A program made the position numbers and the translations under genes. Below are positions 34,592 through 44,194 of a DNA stretch of 64,000 bases, piece by piece. The stretch spans positions 124,001-188,000 of the forward strand of contig JAFRNE010000007.1 of NCBI GenBank assembly GCA_017430325.1. Reading direction: 5' to 3'. Each line of letters starts with the position of its first letter. The stretch's first letter is position 1. The notes below the pieces were generated by a model. That model worked only from the letters and a program-made list of their open reading frames with translations, made no database searches and was not told where the DNA came from. This DNA is from Eubacterium sp. (GTDB lineage Bacteria > Bacillota > Clostridia > Lachnospirales > Lachnospiraceae).

Positions 34592-35951
34592 TTTCTGCCT
34601 CTTCACTTACTAAAATATATGTGTATTGAACCATCGAGAACATTATGAGTGTACTGAATACCGAACTGATACCATGGCTGATAAGCGGCATCGTAACACC
34701 GGTTGACGGTATGAATCTCGTAACACCGCCGATGTTCAGAAGTACCTGAATGATAAAGCATATGGAGATACCGAAGGTCATGTATTTATGGAACGGACTT
34801 CTGCATTTCATAGCAATATTGCACATAGCGATAAAGCTGCTGAGATAGATCAGTATAAGTGCAAGTCCGAAAAGTGTTCCAAGCTCCTCACATATAGCCG
34901 AGAATATGAAATCACTTTCGGCAACCGGAATAAGTCCCGGCATGCCTTCACCAAGTCCGGTCCCGATAAAGCCGCCTGTACCTATGGCAAACAGCGATTC
35001 ACTCAGCTGATAGCCTCCGCCGTAAATATCAGCAAACGGATTCTTCCATGCATCTACTCTGACCATGATATGTCCGAAGAAAGACGTATCCTTGAGCAGC
35101 ATATATCCAAGCCCAATCACTGCAGCGGCGCCAAATACTCCTCCAAAGAAGAATATCGGCCTCGAAGTTGCCAGATAAACCATCGTGATATAACAGATAT
35201 AAAAGATGATCATGGCACCAAAGTCTTTTTCGGCGATCAGGATCAGCATAAATATGACTGATATAACTGCATTTATAATGATGTCTGATAAGGTGCTGGC
35301 CTTGACCAAACTGCTGGCGACAAAGAGTATGAAAAGTATTTTTACAAACTCCATTGGCTGAAGTGAAAAACCGCCTATACTTATCCAGTTCCTTGAACCG
35401 TAGATACTCAGTCCGAGTCCCGGAACAAATACGGTAAGCAGGAAGAAAATACCTGTCACACCGTACATGACATTCCACTTTTTCATATTTTTCAGGGATT
35501 TCATGATTGCCGGAATGAAGGATGTGAGGAACAATGCAAAGGTTCCCATCACAAACTGCCTTAGGGCAAGCTTCATATCAAGTCTTGTCAGCATGATATA
35601 TCCTATGGTTAGAAGGAATATGATATTATTCGTTATCAACCTTGAGACCTTCTTGTAAATACTGTGGAATATGATCATATATAGTATACTGACAGTCACT
35701 TCTGCAAGATATAACAGAATGATCTTCACATCGTGCTTCCAGAGTACAAGCTTCAGATAGCACAGAAAGTGGATCAAAAAGATGTAAAATACCTGTTTAT
35801 TCAGGTTACTGCTGCGTTTTTCCTTGTTTTTGGCAACAAAAAAGGTATAGCACTTAAGTGTATAAAGTGCCATACATATAAGAATTAAATATTTGGTTAT
35901 TACAGTAAAAAGTCTAAGCATATTTTTTATTGTTATATAATTATGAATCAT
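34506..35951 (-). CDS. FtsW/RodA/SpoVE-family SEDS protein
   Basis: A polytopic membrane glycosyltransferase of 481 residues, longer than RodA because of an N-terminal region with extra hydrophobic helices. Signatures include FSLQPMEFVKILFILF, GFIGTGLGEGMPG, ESDFIFSAICEELG and the C-terminal FIPSTGVTMPLISHG. The usual Pro-Phe/Ser-Tyr-Gly end is changed to ISHGISS. The stop codon lies inside the following PBP gene. Starts at 35951 and 35921 both lack a clear ribosome site. Whether it serves division, sporulation or elongation cannot be told; rodA proper is at 6256-7368. Confidence 0.9.
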   Translation of the reverse strand: MIHNYITIKNMLRLFTVITKYLILICMALYTLKCYTFFVAKNKEKRSSNLNKQVFYIFLIHFLCYLKLVLWKHDVKIILLYLAEVTVSILYMIIFHSIYKKVSRLITNNIIFLLTIGYIMLTRLDMKLALRQFVMGTFALFLTSFIPAIMKSLKNMKKWNVMYGVTGIFFLLTVFVPGLGLSIYGSRNWISIGGFSLQPMEFVKILFILFVASSLVKASTLSDIIINAVISVIFMLILIAEKDFGAMIIFYICYITMVYLATSRPIFFFGGVFGAAAVIGLGYMLLKDTSFFGHIMVRVDAWKNPFADIYGGGYQLSESLFAIGTGGFIGTGLGEGMPGLIPVAESDFIFSAICEELGTLFGLALILIYLSSFIAMCNIAMKCRSPFHKYMTFGISICFIIQVLLNIGGVTRFIPSTGVTMPLISHGISSVFSTLIMFSMVQYTYILVSEEAENVEKEIERLESLYAPDEPGIGALPEARG

Positions 35952-35953
35952 TT

Positions 35954-38428
35954 TTACAGTATCGGTCTGCTGTAATGACCGTCTGTAGTTTTATTCTTAT
36001 TAATATTTTTAAATGAACCTGATAAGACACCCTTTAAAATATCGTAAATATCTGTTTCAGACTCATTATGGAGGCTTATAATAAGCGATCCATATTTAAG
36101 TTCATCGTCATCTAATCTGTCCGGCTCTATAAGAGTTACTCTCTCATCCAGGAGCCTATTATAGCATAAAGAATTATTTTTAACATACTTGAAGGCGCCA
36201 TTTCGCTCATCTTTAATAAAACCTTTAGATTTTTTGTCCGGTTTCTGAGCCGTGATCATAAGGTTTTCCTGACCATAAATATAAACTGCCCTGCCTGCTT
36301 CAGCGGGGAAACTAAGCCCTTTAAGCTCTGTAGCAGTAAGTTCATGAGGATATTCAAAGCTTACAGTTCTGAATTTATCCTTCAGCTGTGAATAATAAAA
36401 CTCAGCCGCCCTGTCATTATAGGCATAAAGCGATGAGGCAAGAATGATATCCTTGTCGCATTTATCGTTATTATTAAGTATCATAGCCAGATCGTCGATA
36501 TTTCTGATATATAATGCGTCAATACATGAAGAGCGAATCGACATAAGATCATTAATGAGCGTAGTAAAATAAGCCTCATCCTCTTCTCTGTGAATATAAG
36601 GAAATGCAGCAGTTGTCTTACCAAAATCAGAAAAATAGCGCGTTAGTTCACATAATATATTTATGGTATACATATCAGCATTGATCATAAAGATCAGATC
36701 ATATTTCTGCTTTAACACATCAATCAGCTCTTTATCTGAATCCAGAATATTTCTGATATAATTAACAACCTCAGGTTTTTCAAGATTGATAATAAGTTTC
36801 TTTTTAACATTATCACTTATCGATACATTATCTTCAATGCAGTCTGCTATTACAATATTATCTTCAGTACAGTCAGCTATTATGGTGTCCTCTGATATCT
36901 TTTCTGCATCATTCTTATCATTATCAGCCACGCCTGCAATATCAACCGGCTCTCTTCTATGATCACCAAGTATCTCTTCATCAAGCATTCTGATAGCTTC
37001 TCTTCTGAGATTCTTTATCTCGCCAAAGCTTACAAAGCTATCGCCATCATTATCTATTTTAAGAGTATTCAGATAATAACCTGAATCACCAAGTCCTTTC
37101 AGCTTGTCTTTGATCTCTTCATCGCCTATTGCTCTATTCTCTGCCTTCGACACAATATTACCCTGCAGAGAGACAGCTTTCCCGGAAGAAGCAACTGATA
37201 TACTAAGATTTTCACCATTTTTCATAGTGAATTCAATATCAAGAGGCATGAGTTTTTCTTTCTTAATAAGCTCATTCTCAACGCTCTCCTTCAGGCTGTT
37301 ATTGATCTTTCTATGAACTAAAGAACCCTTCTGGATCTTTCCTGTAGACGCGGCATTAAAACTCATCTTTCTGCCGGCCTTAACAGCTGTATTTGAAGTG
37401 ATCTCAACCGTGTCTCTGCCGATATCAATAGTCAGTATATCTCTAACACCAATATCCTTAACTGCCTCAATCTCAACCTTTCCGTGACCGGCAGAAATAA
37501 CCTTACCGACCATAAGTCCCTTATGACCGTTGAAGTCCTTATCGATCATCTGATCAAGGTGTTCCTTCTCATAATAGCCCTTGCAGAAGCCGCCTCTGCT
37601 GAAGGTTTCGGATAATCTTTCGATGTATTTTTCACATTTATCCATAGAAAAGCAGCCGGAAATATGATCGTCAGCCATCTGCCTGTAAGCATCAACAACA
37701 GCCGCGGTATAATAAGCGCCCTTCATTCTGCCTTCGATCTTAAGTGAATCGATGCCTGCATCAATAAGCTGCGGTACATAGCCAAGGGCACACATGTCCT
37801 TCATAGACATCAGATACTGACCATTGTAAAGTCTGCGGCATGGCTGGGCACAGCGGCCTCTATTACCGCTTCTGTCACCGATCATGCTGCTCATAAGGCA
37901 TCTTCCACTATAGCAATAACACATGGCTCCATGGACAAATACTTCAACTTCGGTATCGACTTTTTTCTTGATACTGATGATCTCATCAAGAGTAAGTTCT
38001 CTTGCAGGGATGATCCTGTCTGCACCGAGATCTTTAAGAAGTTTCGCTCCTTCAGCCGAGCAGATATTCATCTGGGTACTTGCATGCAGTGAAAGCCCCG
38101 GAAAGTTTTCCTTTATCACGTCAAAAACGCCGAGATCCTGAACTATTACAGCATCCAGTCCTGTTTCATACAGAGGCTTAAGATACCCTGTAAGTTCCTT
38201 AATCTCAGCATTTTTAAAAAGGGTGTTAACAGTCAGATAAACCTTAACACCCTTCAAATGAGCTTTATCAATTACATTGCAGAGAGTCTTCTCATCGAAG
38301 TTCTCCGCGTAGGCTCTTGCTCCGAACCTGTTTCCTGCAAGATAACAGGCATCAGCACCGGCATTTACAGCGGCTTCAAAGGAAGCCATGGAACCGCAGG
38401 GAGCAAGTATTTCTATACCCTTTGTCAT
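35954..38428 (-). CDS. U32 family peptidase / RlhA-type protein
   Basis: The U32 family includes collagenase-like proteins and E. coli RlhA, needed for hydroxylation of 23S rRNA C2501. The N-terminal TIM-barrel-like part has GADACYLAG and FVHGAMCYCYSGRCLMSS, and a cysteine set continuing into RGRCAQPCRRLY, where an iron-sulphur cluster is expected. Residues about 380-510 fit the extra DUF3656-type domain of long members. Between about 520 and 555 there is a small 10-residue duplication (IADCTEDN / IADCIEDN). The length of 824 is usual for the long form. It overlaps zapA by four bases. Confidence 0.9.
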   Translation of the reverse strand: MTKGIEILAPCGSMASFEAAVNAGADACYLAGNRFGARAYAENFDEKTLCNVIDKAHLKGVKVYLTVNTLFKNAEIKELTGYLKPLYETGLDAVIVQDLGVFDVIKENFPGLSLHASTQMNICSAEGAKLLKDLGADRIIPARELTLDEIISIKKKVDTEVEVFVHGAMCYCYSGRCLMSSMIGDRSGNRGRCAQPCRRLYNGQYLMSMKDMCALGYVPQLIDAGIDSLKIEGRMKGAYYTAAVVDAYRQMADDHISGCFSMDKCEKYIERLSETFSRGGFCKGYYEKEHLDQMIDKDFNGHKGLMVGKVISAGHGKVEIEAVKDIGVRDILTIDIGRDTVEITSNTAVKAGRKMSFNAASTGKIQKGSLVHRKINNSLKESVENELIKKEKLMPLDIEFTMKNGENLSISVASSGKAVSLQGNIVSKAENRAIGDEEIKDKLKGLGDSGYYLNTLKIDNDGDSFVSFGEIKNLRREAIRMLDEEILGDHRREPVDIAGVADNDKNDAEKISEDTIIADCTEDNIVIADCIEDNVSISDNVKKKLIINLEKPEVVNYIRNILDSDKELIDVLKQKYDLIFMINADMYTINILCELTRYFSDFGKTTAAFPYIHREEDEAYFTTLINDLMSIRSSCIDALYIRNIDDLAMILNNNDKCDKDIILASSLYAYNDRAAEFYYSQLKDKFRTVSFEYPHELTATELKGLSFPAEAGRAVYIYGQENLMITAQKPDKKSKGFIKDERNGAFKYVKNNSLCYNRLLDERVTLIEPDRLDDDELKYGSLIISLHNESETDIYDILKGVLSGSFKNINKNKTTDGHYSRPIL

Positions 38429-38829
38429 TCTTTTCTGTCCCTTTCAGCTTCAAGCTGAACTATCTTTCTCTGGAGAGCTGTGATCTGCTCCTTATATTCT
38501 TCAACAAGCTTAAGAGATGCCTCATGCTTTATTTGAGCTTCGATAACTTCATGTCTCAGGTCATAAAGCTGCTTTTCCTTGTCGGAATCATCTCTAACGG
38601 CCTCGTCTGCGATCTTCTTAGCCTTGAAATAATCATCAGCTATATTTAATGCAAGGAGAACGCCCTGATATTCCGTGTTCATCCTCCTGTACTGCTCAGA
38701 GGTCTTACATTCGGATATCTTGCCGTTGATATAGTTTGCGACATTCTGAAGGTAATCCTCTCCTTCATATCCGCTGAGTGTATATACCTTGCCGTTTATT
38801 ACTACCGGAATATCGATTTTCTGTGCCAT
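38425..38829 (-). CDS. zapA: Cell division protein ZapA
   Basis: ZapA binds FtsZ and bundles filaments. The 134-residue protein has the N-terminal ZapA domain (VVINGKVYTLSGYEGEDYLQ, residues about 9-28, then a helix with NVANYINGKISECK) and a C-terminal coiled coil (about 75-134). GGAGAGGG precedes the ATG. The ruvB-zapA-U32 order is common in Clostridia. Confidence 0.92.
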   Translation of the reverse strand: MAQKIDIPVVINGKVYTLSGYEGEDYLQNVANYINGKISECKTSEQYRRMNTEYQGVLLALNIADDYFKAKKIADEAVRDDSDKEKQLYDLRHEVIEAQIKHEASLKLVEEYKEQITALQRKIVQLEAERDRKE

Positions 38830-38847
38830 TTTCCCTCTCCTTCACAC

Positions 38848-39861
38848 TTAATCATTGTTTCCCAGAAGATGAGTCAGATTAAAATGCTTATAGCATAGCT
38901 CGGTAACAACTCTTCCTCTTCCTGTTCTGTTTATGAAGCCGTTCTTTATAAGATATGGCTCATAAACCTCTTCAATCGTTCCTGCATCCTCGCCTATGGC
39001 TGCTGCAAGTGTATCCAGCCCCACAGGTCCACCGTTAAACTTGTAAATAATTGTATTTATGATATTTCTATCTGTATCGTCAAGACCTGCCGAATCAACA
39101 TCCAGCCTGTCAAGCGCCTCTTTAGCCATATTATAGTCGATAAGCTTCTTTCTTTCAACCTCGGCAAAGTCTCTTACTCTGCGGAGCAGACGGTTTGCAA
39201 TCCTCGGTGTACCTCGTGATCTCTTTGCCAGTTCAAGTGCGCCTTCCTCGTCAATATCCATACCGAGAACATTTGCGGATCTTTTGATTATAAGCATAAG
39301 CTCACTGACATTGTAGAACTCAAGTCGGCTGATAACTCCGAATCTGTCTCTGAGAGGTGCTGTCAGCATGCCGGCCCTTGTTGTGGCACCGATAAGTGTA
39401 AACTTTGGAAGATCAAGTCTTATAGACTTGGCACCCTGACCTTTACCGATAACTATATCTATCGCAAAATCCTCCATAGCAGGATAAAGTACCTCTTCAA
39501 CCTGTCTGTTCAAGCGGTGTATCTCATCGATAAAGAGCACATCGTTCTCAGAAAGATTATTGAGGATAGCAGCAAGTTCACCCGGCTTTTCAATTGCAGG
39601 TCCGGAGGTGATCTTAATGCTAACACCCATCTCCTCTGCAACTATATTTGCAAGAGTTGTCTTTCCGAGTCCCGGAGGTCCATAAAGAAGTATATGATCG
39701 AGACTTTCTTTTCTCTTCTTTGCTGCCTCGATAAATACCTTCAGGTTCTGCTTAACCTTTTCCTGACCAATATATTCATTTAAACTTGTAGGTCTTAGCC
39801 CTTTTTCAATCTTTTCTTCCTCAGGCATGACCTCAGTTGTTATGATACGTCTTTTTTCCAT
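38848..39861 (-). CDS. ruvB: Holliday junction branch migration ATPase RuvB
   Basis: RuvB is the hexameric motor that drives branch migration with Ruv[20 protein letters not shown] at 22-40, Walker [12 protein letters not shown] near 60, Walker [11 protein letters not shown] and the C-terminal winged helix ([11 protein letters not shown]) are all visible. The length of 337 is standard. The start has no clear ribosome site. It is 46 bases downstream of ruvA. Confidence 0.97.
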   Translation of the reverse strand: MEKRRIITTEVMPEEEKIEKGLRPTSLNEYIGQEKVKQNLKVFIEAAKKRKESLDHILLYGPPGLGKTTLANIVAEEMGVSIKITSGPAIEKPGELAAILNNLSENDVLFIDEIHRLNRQVEEVLYPAMEDFAIDIVIGKGQGAKSIRLDLPKFTLIGATTRAGMLTAPLRDRFGVISRLEFYNVSELMLIIKRSANVLGMDIDEEGALELAKRSRGTPRIANRLLRRVRDFAEVERKKLIDYNMAKEALDRLDVDSAGLDDTDRNIINTIIYKFNGGPVGLDTLAAAIGEDAGTIEEVYEPYLIKNGFINRTGRGRVVTELCYKHFNLTHLLGNND

Positions 39862-39907
39862 ATTTTTTATTCACAATATAAAATATTTTCCGGTAGGGTT
39901 TGAAAAC

Positions 39908-40501
39908 TTACATTTTCTTCAAGGCCGCCTTGATAAGCTCCTCAACCGACATAGTATCTCGGCCTTCAACCTTCTTGATAGCACGAAGCGCATCCATATT
40001 AGAATAGCCAAGAGCTGTCAGAGCCATAGCCGCTTCAGTTGTCACGCTTTCATCCTGCTTGATATCTGTATATCCTTCATCAGCACCCATATCGCCAAGA
40101 TCGATCTTGTCCTTAAGGTCGATGATCACTCTTTGGGCAGTCTTGCTTCCGATACCGTTTGCACGACTGATAGCCTTTGCGTCCTGTGAAAGAACAGCCA
40201 TATAAAGCTCATCAACAGTAAGCTCTGAAAGAACCGCTATAGCACCCTTCGGACCGATACCGCTGATAGCGATAAGGCTCTTAAAAGCCTCACGCTCACG
40301 CTTATCAATAAAACCAAACAGAGTCATTATATCCTCTCGGACATAAAGATATGTGAAAACTTTCATCTCACTGCCTTTATCAGGAAGTCGCTTCAGAAAG
40401 TTTTCAGAGCATATTATCTCAAAGCCTATTCCACTGCTGTTTTCAATCGTGATACTTTCACTTGTTATATCAGATAAAATACCTTTGATATATGAAATCA
40501 T
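39908..40501 (-). CDS. ruvA: Holliday junction DNA-binding protein RuvA
   Basis: RuvA tetramers bind the four-way junction and load RuvB. The OB-fold N-terminal domain (MISYIKGILSDI), the helix-hairpin-helix motifs (AISGIGPKGAIAVLSEL and RANGIGSKTAQRVIIDLKDKI) and the C-terminal domain III (ALTALGYSNMDALRAI) are all present. I use the ATG at 40501 with GAGG 7 bases upstream rather than the in-frame TTG at 40513. Confidence 0.97.
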   Translation of the reverse strand: MISYIKGILSDITSESITIENSSGIGFEIICSENFLKRLPDKGSEMKVFTYLYVREDIMTLFGFIDKREREAFKSLIAISGIGPKGAIAVLSELTVDELYMAVLSQDAKAISRANGIGSKTAQRVIIDLKDKIDLGDMGADEGYTDIKQDESVTTEAAMALTALGYSNMDALRAIKKVEGRDTMSVEELIKAALKKM

Positions 40502-40517
40502 ATTTAACCTCAAATAC

Positions 40518-40544
40518 TAAAAAGGTGCTGCAAGCTGCAGCACC
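40518..40544 (-). terminator. Intrinsic terminator of the short divIVA gene
   Basis: GGTGCTGC and GCAGCACC make a perfect 8-bp stem with a 5-base loop (40524-40544), followed on the minus strand by TTTTTA. It separates divIVA from ruvA; ruvA has no obvious promoter of its own, so some readthrough is likely. Confidence 0.85.
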
Positions 40545-40564
40545 CTTTAAAAAGCGAACTAATT

Positions 40565-41146
40565 TTACAGGAATTCGAAATCTGCATCTTCCTCTTCTTC
40601 GCCGTCGCCGATCATAACTTTGTTAGACTTTCTGTTATCTTCAATCTCGCCAACAAATACTTCATCGTCATCGCCGCCGAATACATCTGCTGCCTTCTCT
40701 TCTGCTTCCTTGAAGAACTTAGATGTTGCAGAAGACTTCTCTTCCTTTGCAGGCTCAACCTTTGGCTCAGCCTTAGCTTCCTGTTTAACATCAGCTGCCT
40801 TACCGCCGTTAACGATCTTCTCGCTTTCAGCCTTAGCTCTTGCGATAATATCAGCTGCTGATTTCTGAGCTTCCTCTATAATTTTCTTAGCCTTAGCCTG
40901 ATCAGCTTCACTAACCTCACCTGATCCCTCAGCATTAGCCTTTTTCTCAAGATCGAATATCTTAAGTCGTGAATCCTCAATCGCTTTCTTAAGTCTTTCG
41001 TTCTCTTCTGATAATCTGTTGTTCTCATTTACAGCTTCTTCATATGCCTTGTAAACGCTGTCCTTAAATGAATCAACATCAATTTTGTTGTAACCGAAGA
41101 GTCCCTTCTTGAATGAAGTTGTTTTTATATCGATTGGTTGAATCAT
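40565..41146 (-). CDS. DivIVA-domain protein, short paralogue
   Basis: The N-terminus (PIDIKTTSFKKGLFGYNKID) is the DivIVA lipid-binding domain; a coiled coil follows (about 30-100), then an Ala/Lys/Glu-rich spacer and an acidic tail ending in EEEEDADFEFL. At 194 residues it is half the length of the paralogue at 675-1838 and lacks its Gly-rich region, but both end in a similar Asp-Phe-x-Phe-Leu tail. The ATG at 41146 has GGAGG 11 bases upstream. It has its own promoter and terminator and is probably monocistronic. Confidence 0.88.
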   Translation of the reverse strand: MIQPIDIKTTSFKKGLFGYNKIDVDSFKDSVYKAYEEAVNENNRLSEENERLKKAIEDSRLKIFDLEKKANAEGSGEVSEADQAKAKKIIEEAQKSAADIIARAKAESEKIVNGGKAADVKQEAKAEPKVEPAKEEKSSATSKFFKEAEEKAADVFGGDDDEVFVGEIEDNRKSNKVMIGDGEEEEDADFEFL

Positions 41147-41182
41147 AACTACTATGCCCTCCATACAAAATATTCTTTTATA

Positions 41183-41210
41183 ATTATATCATGTATTTTT
41201 ATCAAATCAA
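41183..41210 (-). promoter_or_regulatory. Promoter of the short divIVA gene
   Basis: Minus strand TTGATT (41205-41210), 16-base spacer, perfect TATAAT (41183-41188), about 30 bases upstream of the gene's ribosome site. Confidence 0.75.
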
Positions 41211-41246
41211 TACCTATATTGACCAAAATTTACATAATTATTTTGT

Positions 41247-41531
41247 TTACTGGTTCTCTGCCTTAAGCTCATTTATCTTTTTAAGCTGGTAATCACGGCT
41301 GATCTCCAGTATTTTCCTGATAAATGCAGTATATTCTTCCTTGATATCCGGGTTTACATAGGCAGTAAGCTTTTCTATAACCTCTTTCTCTCGGTCAGGT
41401 TTATAGATATTATCGCCTGTCTCGGCCTTGATCATGGCTATCTCTTTGGATACTTCCATTCTTTCCGCAAAAAGCTTCTTAAGTTCTGAGTCAATCTTGT
41501 CGATCTTCCATCGTGCTTCAACTAAATTCAT
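41247..41531 (-). CDS. AroQ-type chorismate mutase
   Basis: The enzyme converts chorismate to prephenate, the branch to Phe and Tyr. The 94-residue all-helical monofunctional form has the conserved pattern RWKIDKIDSELKKLFAERM, KxE then IYKPDREKEVIEKL, and the C-terminal SRDYQ with the active-site Gln. By eye the active-site Arg and Lys positions are kept (R7, R24, K35). AAAGGAG precedes the ATG. It directly follows the DHHW gene by 13 bases, away from other aromatic amino-acid genes. Confidence 0.9.
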   Translation of the reverse strand: MNLVEARWKIDKIDSELKKLFAERMEVSKEIAMIKAETGDNIYKPDREKEVIEKLTAYVNPDIKEEYTAFIRKILEISRDYQLKKINELKAENQ

Positions 41532-41543
41532 TTTGTACTCCTT

Positions 41544-42674
41544 TTAATATAACATCCTGTAATTGGTATCTGTAGTCAGAAAATCAATATTGTTAATGAG
41601 TATCATCCTTACGATACCCTTATCCTCGATCAGTTTACTAACACTCTCGTGATAATATCTGAGATCCACGACGTAAATATCAGTATAAACAGATGCAAGG
41701 AAAGGTATAAGTGCATGCGCATAAGAATCCTTTACGATAAGTATCGGTTTGTCATTATCCGCACCAGGGTTTACTCTGGCATCACTAGTAATATGTATTA
41801 TAGAATGATTTCCGTCAAGAAAAACTGTATATTTATCTTTGATCTCGAGGTTTTCCTTATGGAACATTGTATCCTCTTCCCAGCCCTCATCAAGATATTC
41901 TACATGATAATTAAGATAAGTATCCTCTGCTGCAGCTATATAATCGCCTTCGATACCATACTTCGGAGCCTTTGAATAAAGGGTTCCGTAGAACCTGTCT
42001 TCACCGGAATAAACAGGCTTATAAACAAGATAACTCGGTATGCTTATATCAAGATCCTCAGCCAGACACTGATATCCGACAGAGGCGCCCTCTTCAGTCC
42101 AGTGATGATCGGTCTTGAAGAAAATATACTGGTACTTCATCTGCTGAAGAGCATCCGTCGCATCTGTCAGGACGATATCCTTGGAAATATTTTCATGAAT
42201 ATAATCACGAGCCTTGCCCTGGTCATCTATCGGCGCACCATAAGGCAGTTCGTCCTTATAGATATATGATGCCGTCGCAGTGATAAGCATATTTACAGGG
42301 AGCTCCGGATGAGCCTCCTTAAATTCATTAATATATCTGATATTAGCTCCGAGAACCTTCTCATCGTACTGATAATCCTGAAGGATACGGTCATTTGTGA
42401 TATAAACCCCATTGATCAGTCTCTGACCAAGCAGATAAGATACCGAGGTATCAAGTCTCACATAATCATCCTTCATAATGATCTGGTCAGACATATATTC
42501 CTCAAACTCATCCATGAACTTGCCCGAAAGAACTGTCTTAACGCTGAGCTCCGGGAAGGTCTTAAGAGTACGGTTCTCCATATCGGAAAACTCTCTGTCC
42601 TTAAGGATGATGCTTCCGATAGAGATAAAAGCTATATATGCAATAAATACAATTATGATCAATTTATTTCTCAT
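41544..42674 (-). CDS. DHHW/AlgX-like SGNH-fold protein
   Basis: An N-terminal membrane helix (about 4-22) and an extracytoplasmic domain of about 350 residues. The FKTDHHWTEEG motif near residue 190 is the family signature, and KDSYAHALIPFL near 305 fits the nucleophile block. Such proteins transfer acyl groups received through MBOAT proteins onto polysaccharides. The MBOAT gene is immediately upstream, which makes O-acylation of a surface polymer the best inference. The polymer is not identifiable here. AGGTGG precedes the ATG. Confidence 0.88.
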   Translation of the reverse strand: MRNKLIIIVFIAYIAFISIGSIILKDREFSDMENRTLKTFPELSVKTVLSGKFMDEFEEYMSDQIIMKDDYVRLDTSVSYLLGQRLINGVYITNDRILQDYQYDEKVLGANIRYINEFKEAHPELPVNMLITATASYIYKDELPYGAPIDDQGKARDYIHENISKDIVLTDATDALQQMKYQYIFFKTDHHWTEEGASVGYQCLAEDLDISIPSYLVYKPVYSGEDRFYGTLYSKAPKYGIEGDYIAAAEDTYLNYHVEYLDEGWEEDTMFHKENLEIKDKYTVFLDGNHSIIHITSDARVNPGADNDKPILIVKDSYAHALIPFLASVYTDIYVVDLRYYHESVSKLIEDKGIVRMILINNIDFLTTDTNYRMLY

Positions 42675-42763
42675 TTAGCCACCTGTTAATTCAAACTGTT
42701 TACCCCAAAATAATTTTACGAATAAACAGCATTAGTCTTTAAAACACTTAACATCCGCAATTA

Positions 42764-44179
42764 CTAGAAGCGGAAATACAGGAAAGGATTAAAGGAATCA
42801 CTTGCAAGTCCTGCAGTAGCAAGTGTCATTACAGCAAGTATAAATACGATAGTTACTATCGTATAGAAAGCATTATAGTTCCAGTAAATAAGCGTATCTC
42901 TGAGCTTCTTCACAAGCATTGTGGAACCAACTGCTGCGATAACAAAGATTGTCAGATATGACAGTATATAGAAAGCTGTCTCTTTGTTCCAGGCTGCAAG
43001 TCCGCCAAAGCCAAACATCCTTGATAATACTCTTCCGAGTTTCGGCAGGCTGTCATTTGCGAAGATGACCCATCCGAGATTTATAAAGAACAGACTGTAG
43101 ATATGCTGTATAAGCTTCGGAAGCTTTTCAAGTACCTTAAGCAGGAAGCTCTTTTCTATCATAAGGATCACAAAGTAATACAGACCCCAGATGATAAAGT
43201 TCCACTCTGCTCCGTGCCAGAAACCGGTCAGAAGCCATACGATAAAGAGGTTGAAGAGCATTCTTCCCTTCTTACATCTGTTTCCTCCCAGCGGAATATA
43301 AACATAATCCTTGAACCAGGATGAAAGTGACTTATGCCATCTTCTCCAGAACTCGGTAATACTCTTTGATATGTACGGATGATCGAAGTTCTCAAGGAAC
43401 TGAAAACCGAACATTCTTCCGAGACCGATAGCCATATCAGAATAACCGGAAAAGTCAAAATAGATCTGGAAGCTGAAGGCAAAGGATGCAAGCCAGTACA
43501 TTGCAACTGTTGCTTCGTCCTTAGGAACAGCCATAAGGGTTTCGTAGATCTCACCCACTGTATTTGCAATAAGAACCTTTTTGCCGAGGCCGGCAGTAAA
43601 TCTAAGTACGCCTGATGCAAAAAGCTCTGTTGTTTCCTTACGTTCTCTCAGCTGCTTTTCGATGGTCTGATATCTTACGATAGGACCTGCAATAAGCTGC
43701 GGGAACAGTGTAATGTAGGCCGCAAGGTCTATCAGGTTCTTCTGCGGCTCAACCTCTCCTCTATATACATCGATGGTATATGAAAGGATCTGGAAGGTAT
43801 AGAAAGATATTCCCAGCGGAAGTGCTATATCCAGAAGCTTCGCCTCCATACCTGTCAGCTTGCTGAAGTTCGATATAAAGAAATTACTGTATTTAAAGAA
43901 TATCAGTATTCCCAGGTCGATAACTACAGAAAGGATTACAAACAGCTTGGCCCTCCCCGGTTTCTCCTTCTTCCTGAAGGCGCCGATCAGAAGTCCGCAG
44001 ACATATCCTGCAAGTATCGATACGACCATTACTATGATATACTTCGGTTCGCCCCAGCCATAAAATACAAGGCTGACGAGAAGTAATATGAAATTCTTAA
44101 ACTTCCTCGGTACTGCAAAATACAGCAGCAACACAACCGGAAGAAAAGCATATAAAAATGTTATACTTGAAAAAAGCAT
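42764..44179 (-). CDS. MBOAT-family membrane O-acyltransferase (AlgI/DltB-like)
   Basis: A polytopic protein of 471 residues that moves acyl groups across the membrane. The catalytic His is in TGFWHGAEWNFIIWG, and the upstream FWRRWHKSLSSWFKDYVYIPLGG motif is characteristic of AlgI-type members. It forms a pair with the DHHW protein downstream; together they match the alginate-acetylation-like modules found in many Clostridia. No dlt genes are adjacent. GAGG precedes the ATG. Confidence 0.94.
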   Translation of the reverse strand: MLFSSITFLYAFLPVVLLLYFAVPRKFKNFILLLVSLVFYGWGEPKYIIVMVVSILAGYVCGLLIGAFRKKEKPGRAKLFVILSVVIDLGILIFFKYSNFFISNFSKLTGMEAKLLDIALPLGISFYTFQILSYTIDVYRGEVEPQKNLIDLAAYITLFPQLIAGPIVRYQTIEKQLRERKETTELFASGVLRFTAGLGKKVLIANTVGEIYETLMAVPKDEATVAMYWLASFAFSFQIYFDFSGYSDMAIGLGRMFGFQFLENFDHPYISKSITEFWRRWHKSLSSWFKDYVYIPLGGNRCKKGRMLFNLFIVWLLTGFWHGAEWNFIIWGLYYFVILMIEKSFLLKVLEKLPKLIQHIYSLFFINLGWVIFANDSLPKLGRVLSRMFGFGGLAAWNKETAFYILSYLTIFVIAAVGSTMLVKKLRDTLIYWNYNAFYTIVTIVFILAVMTLATAGLASDSFNPFLYFRF

Positions 44180-44194
44180 GTATTTCCTCTGTCA

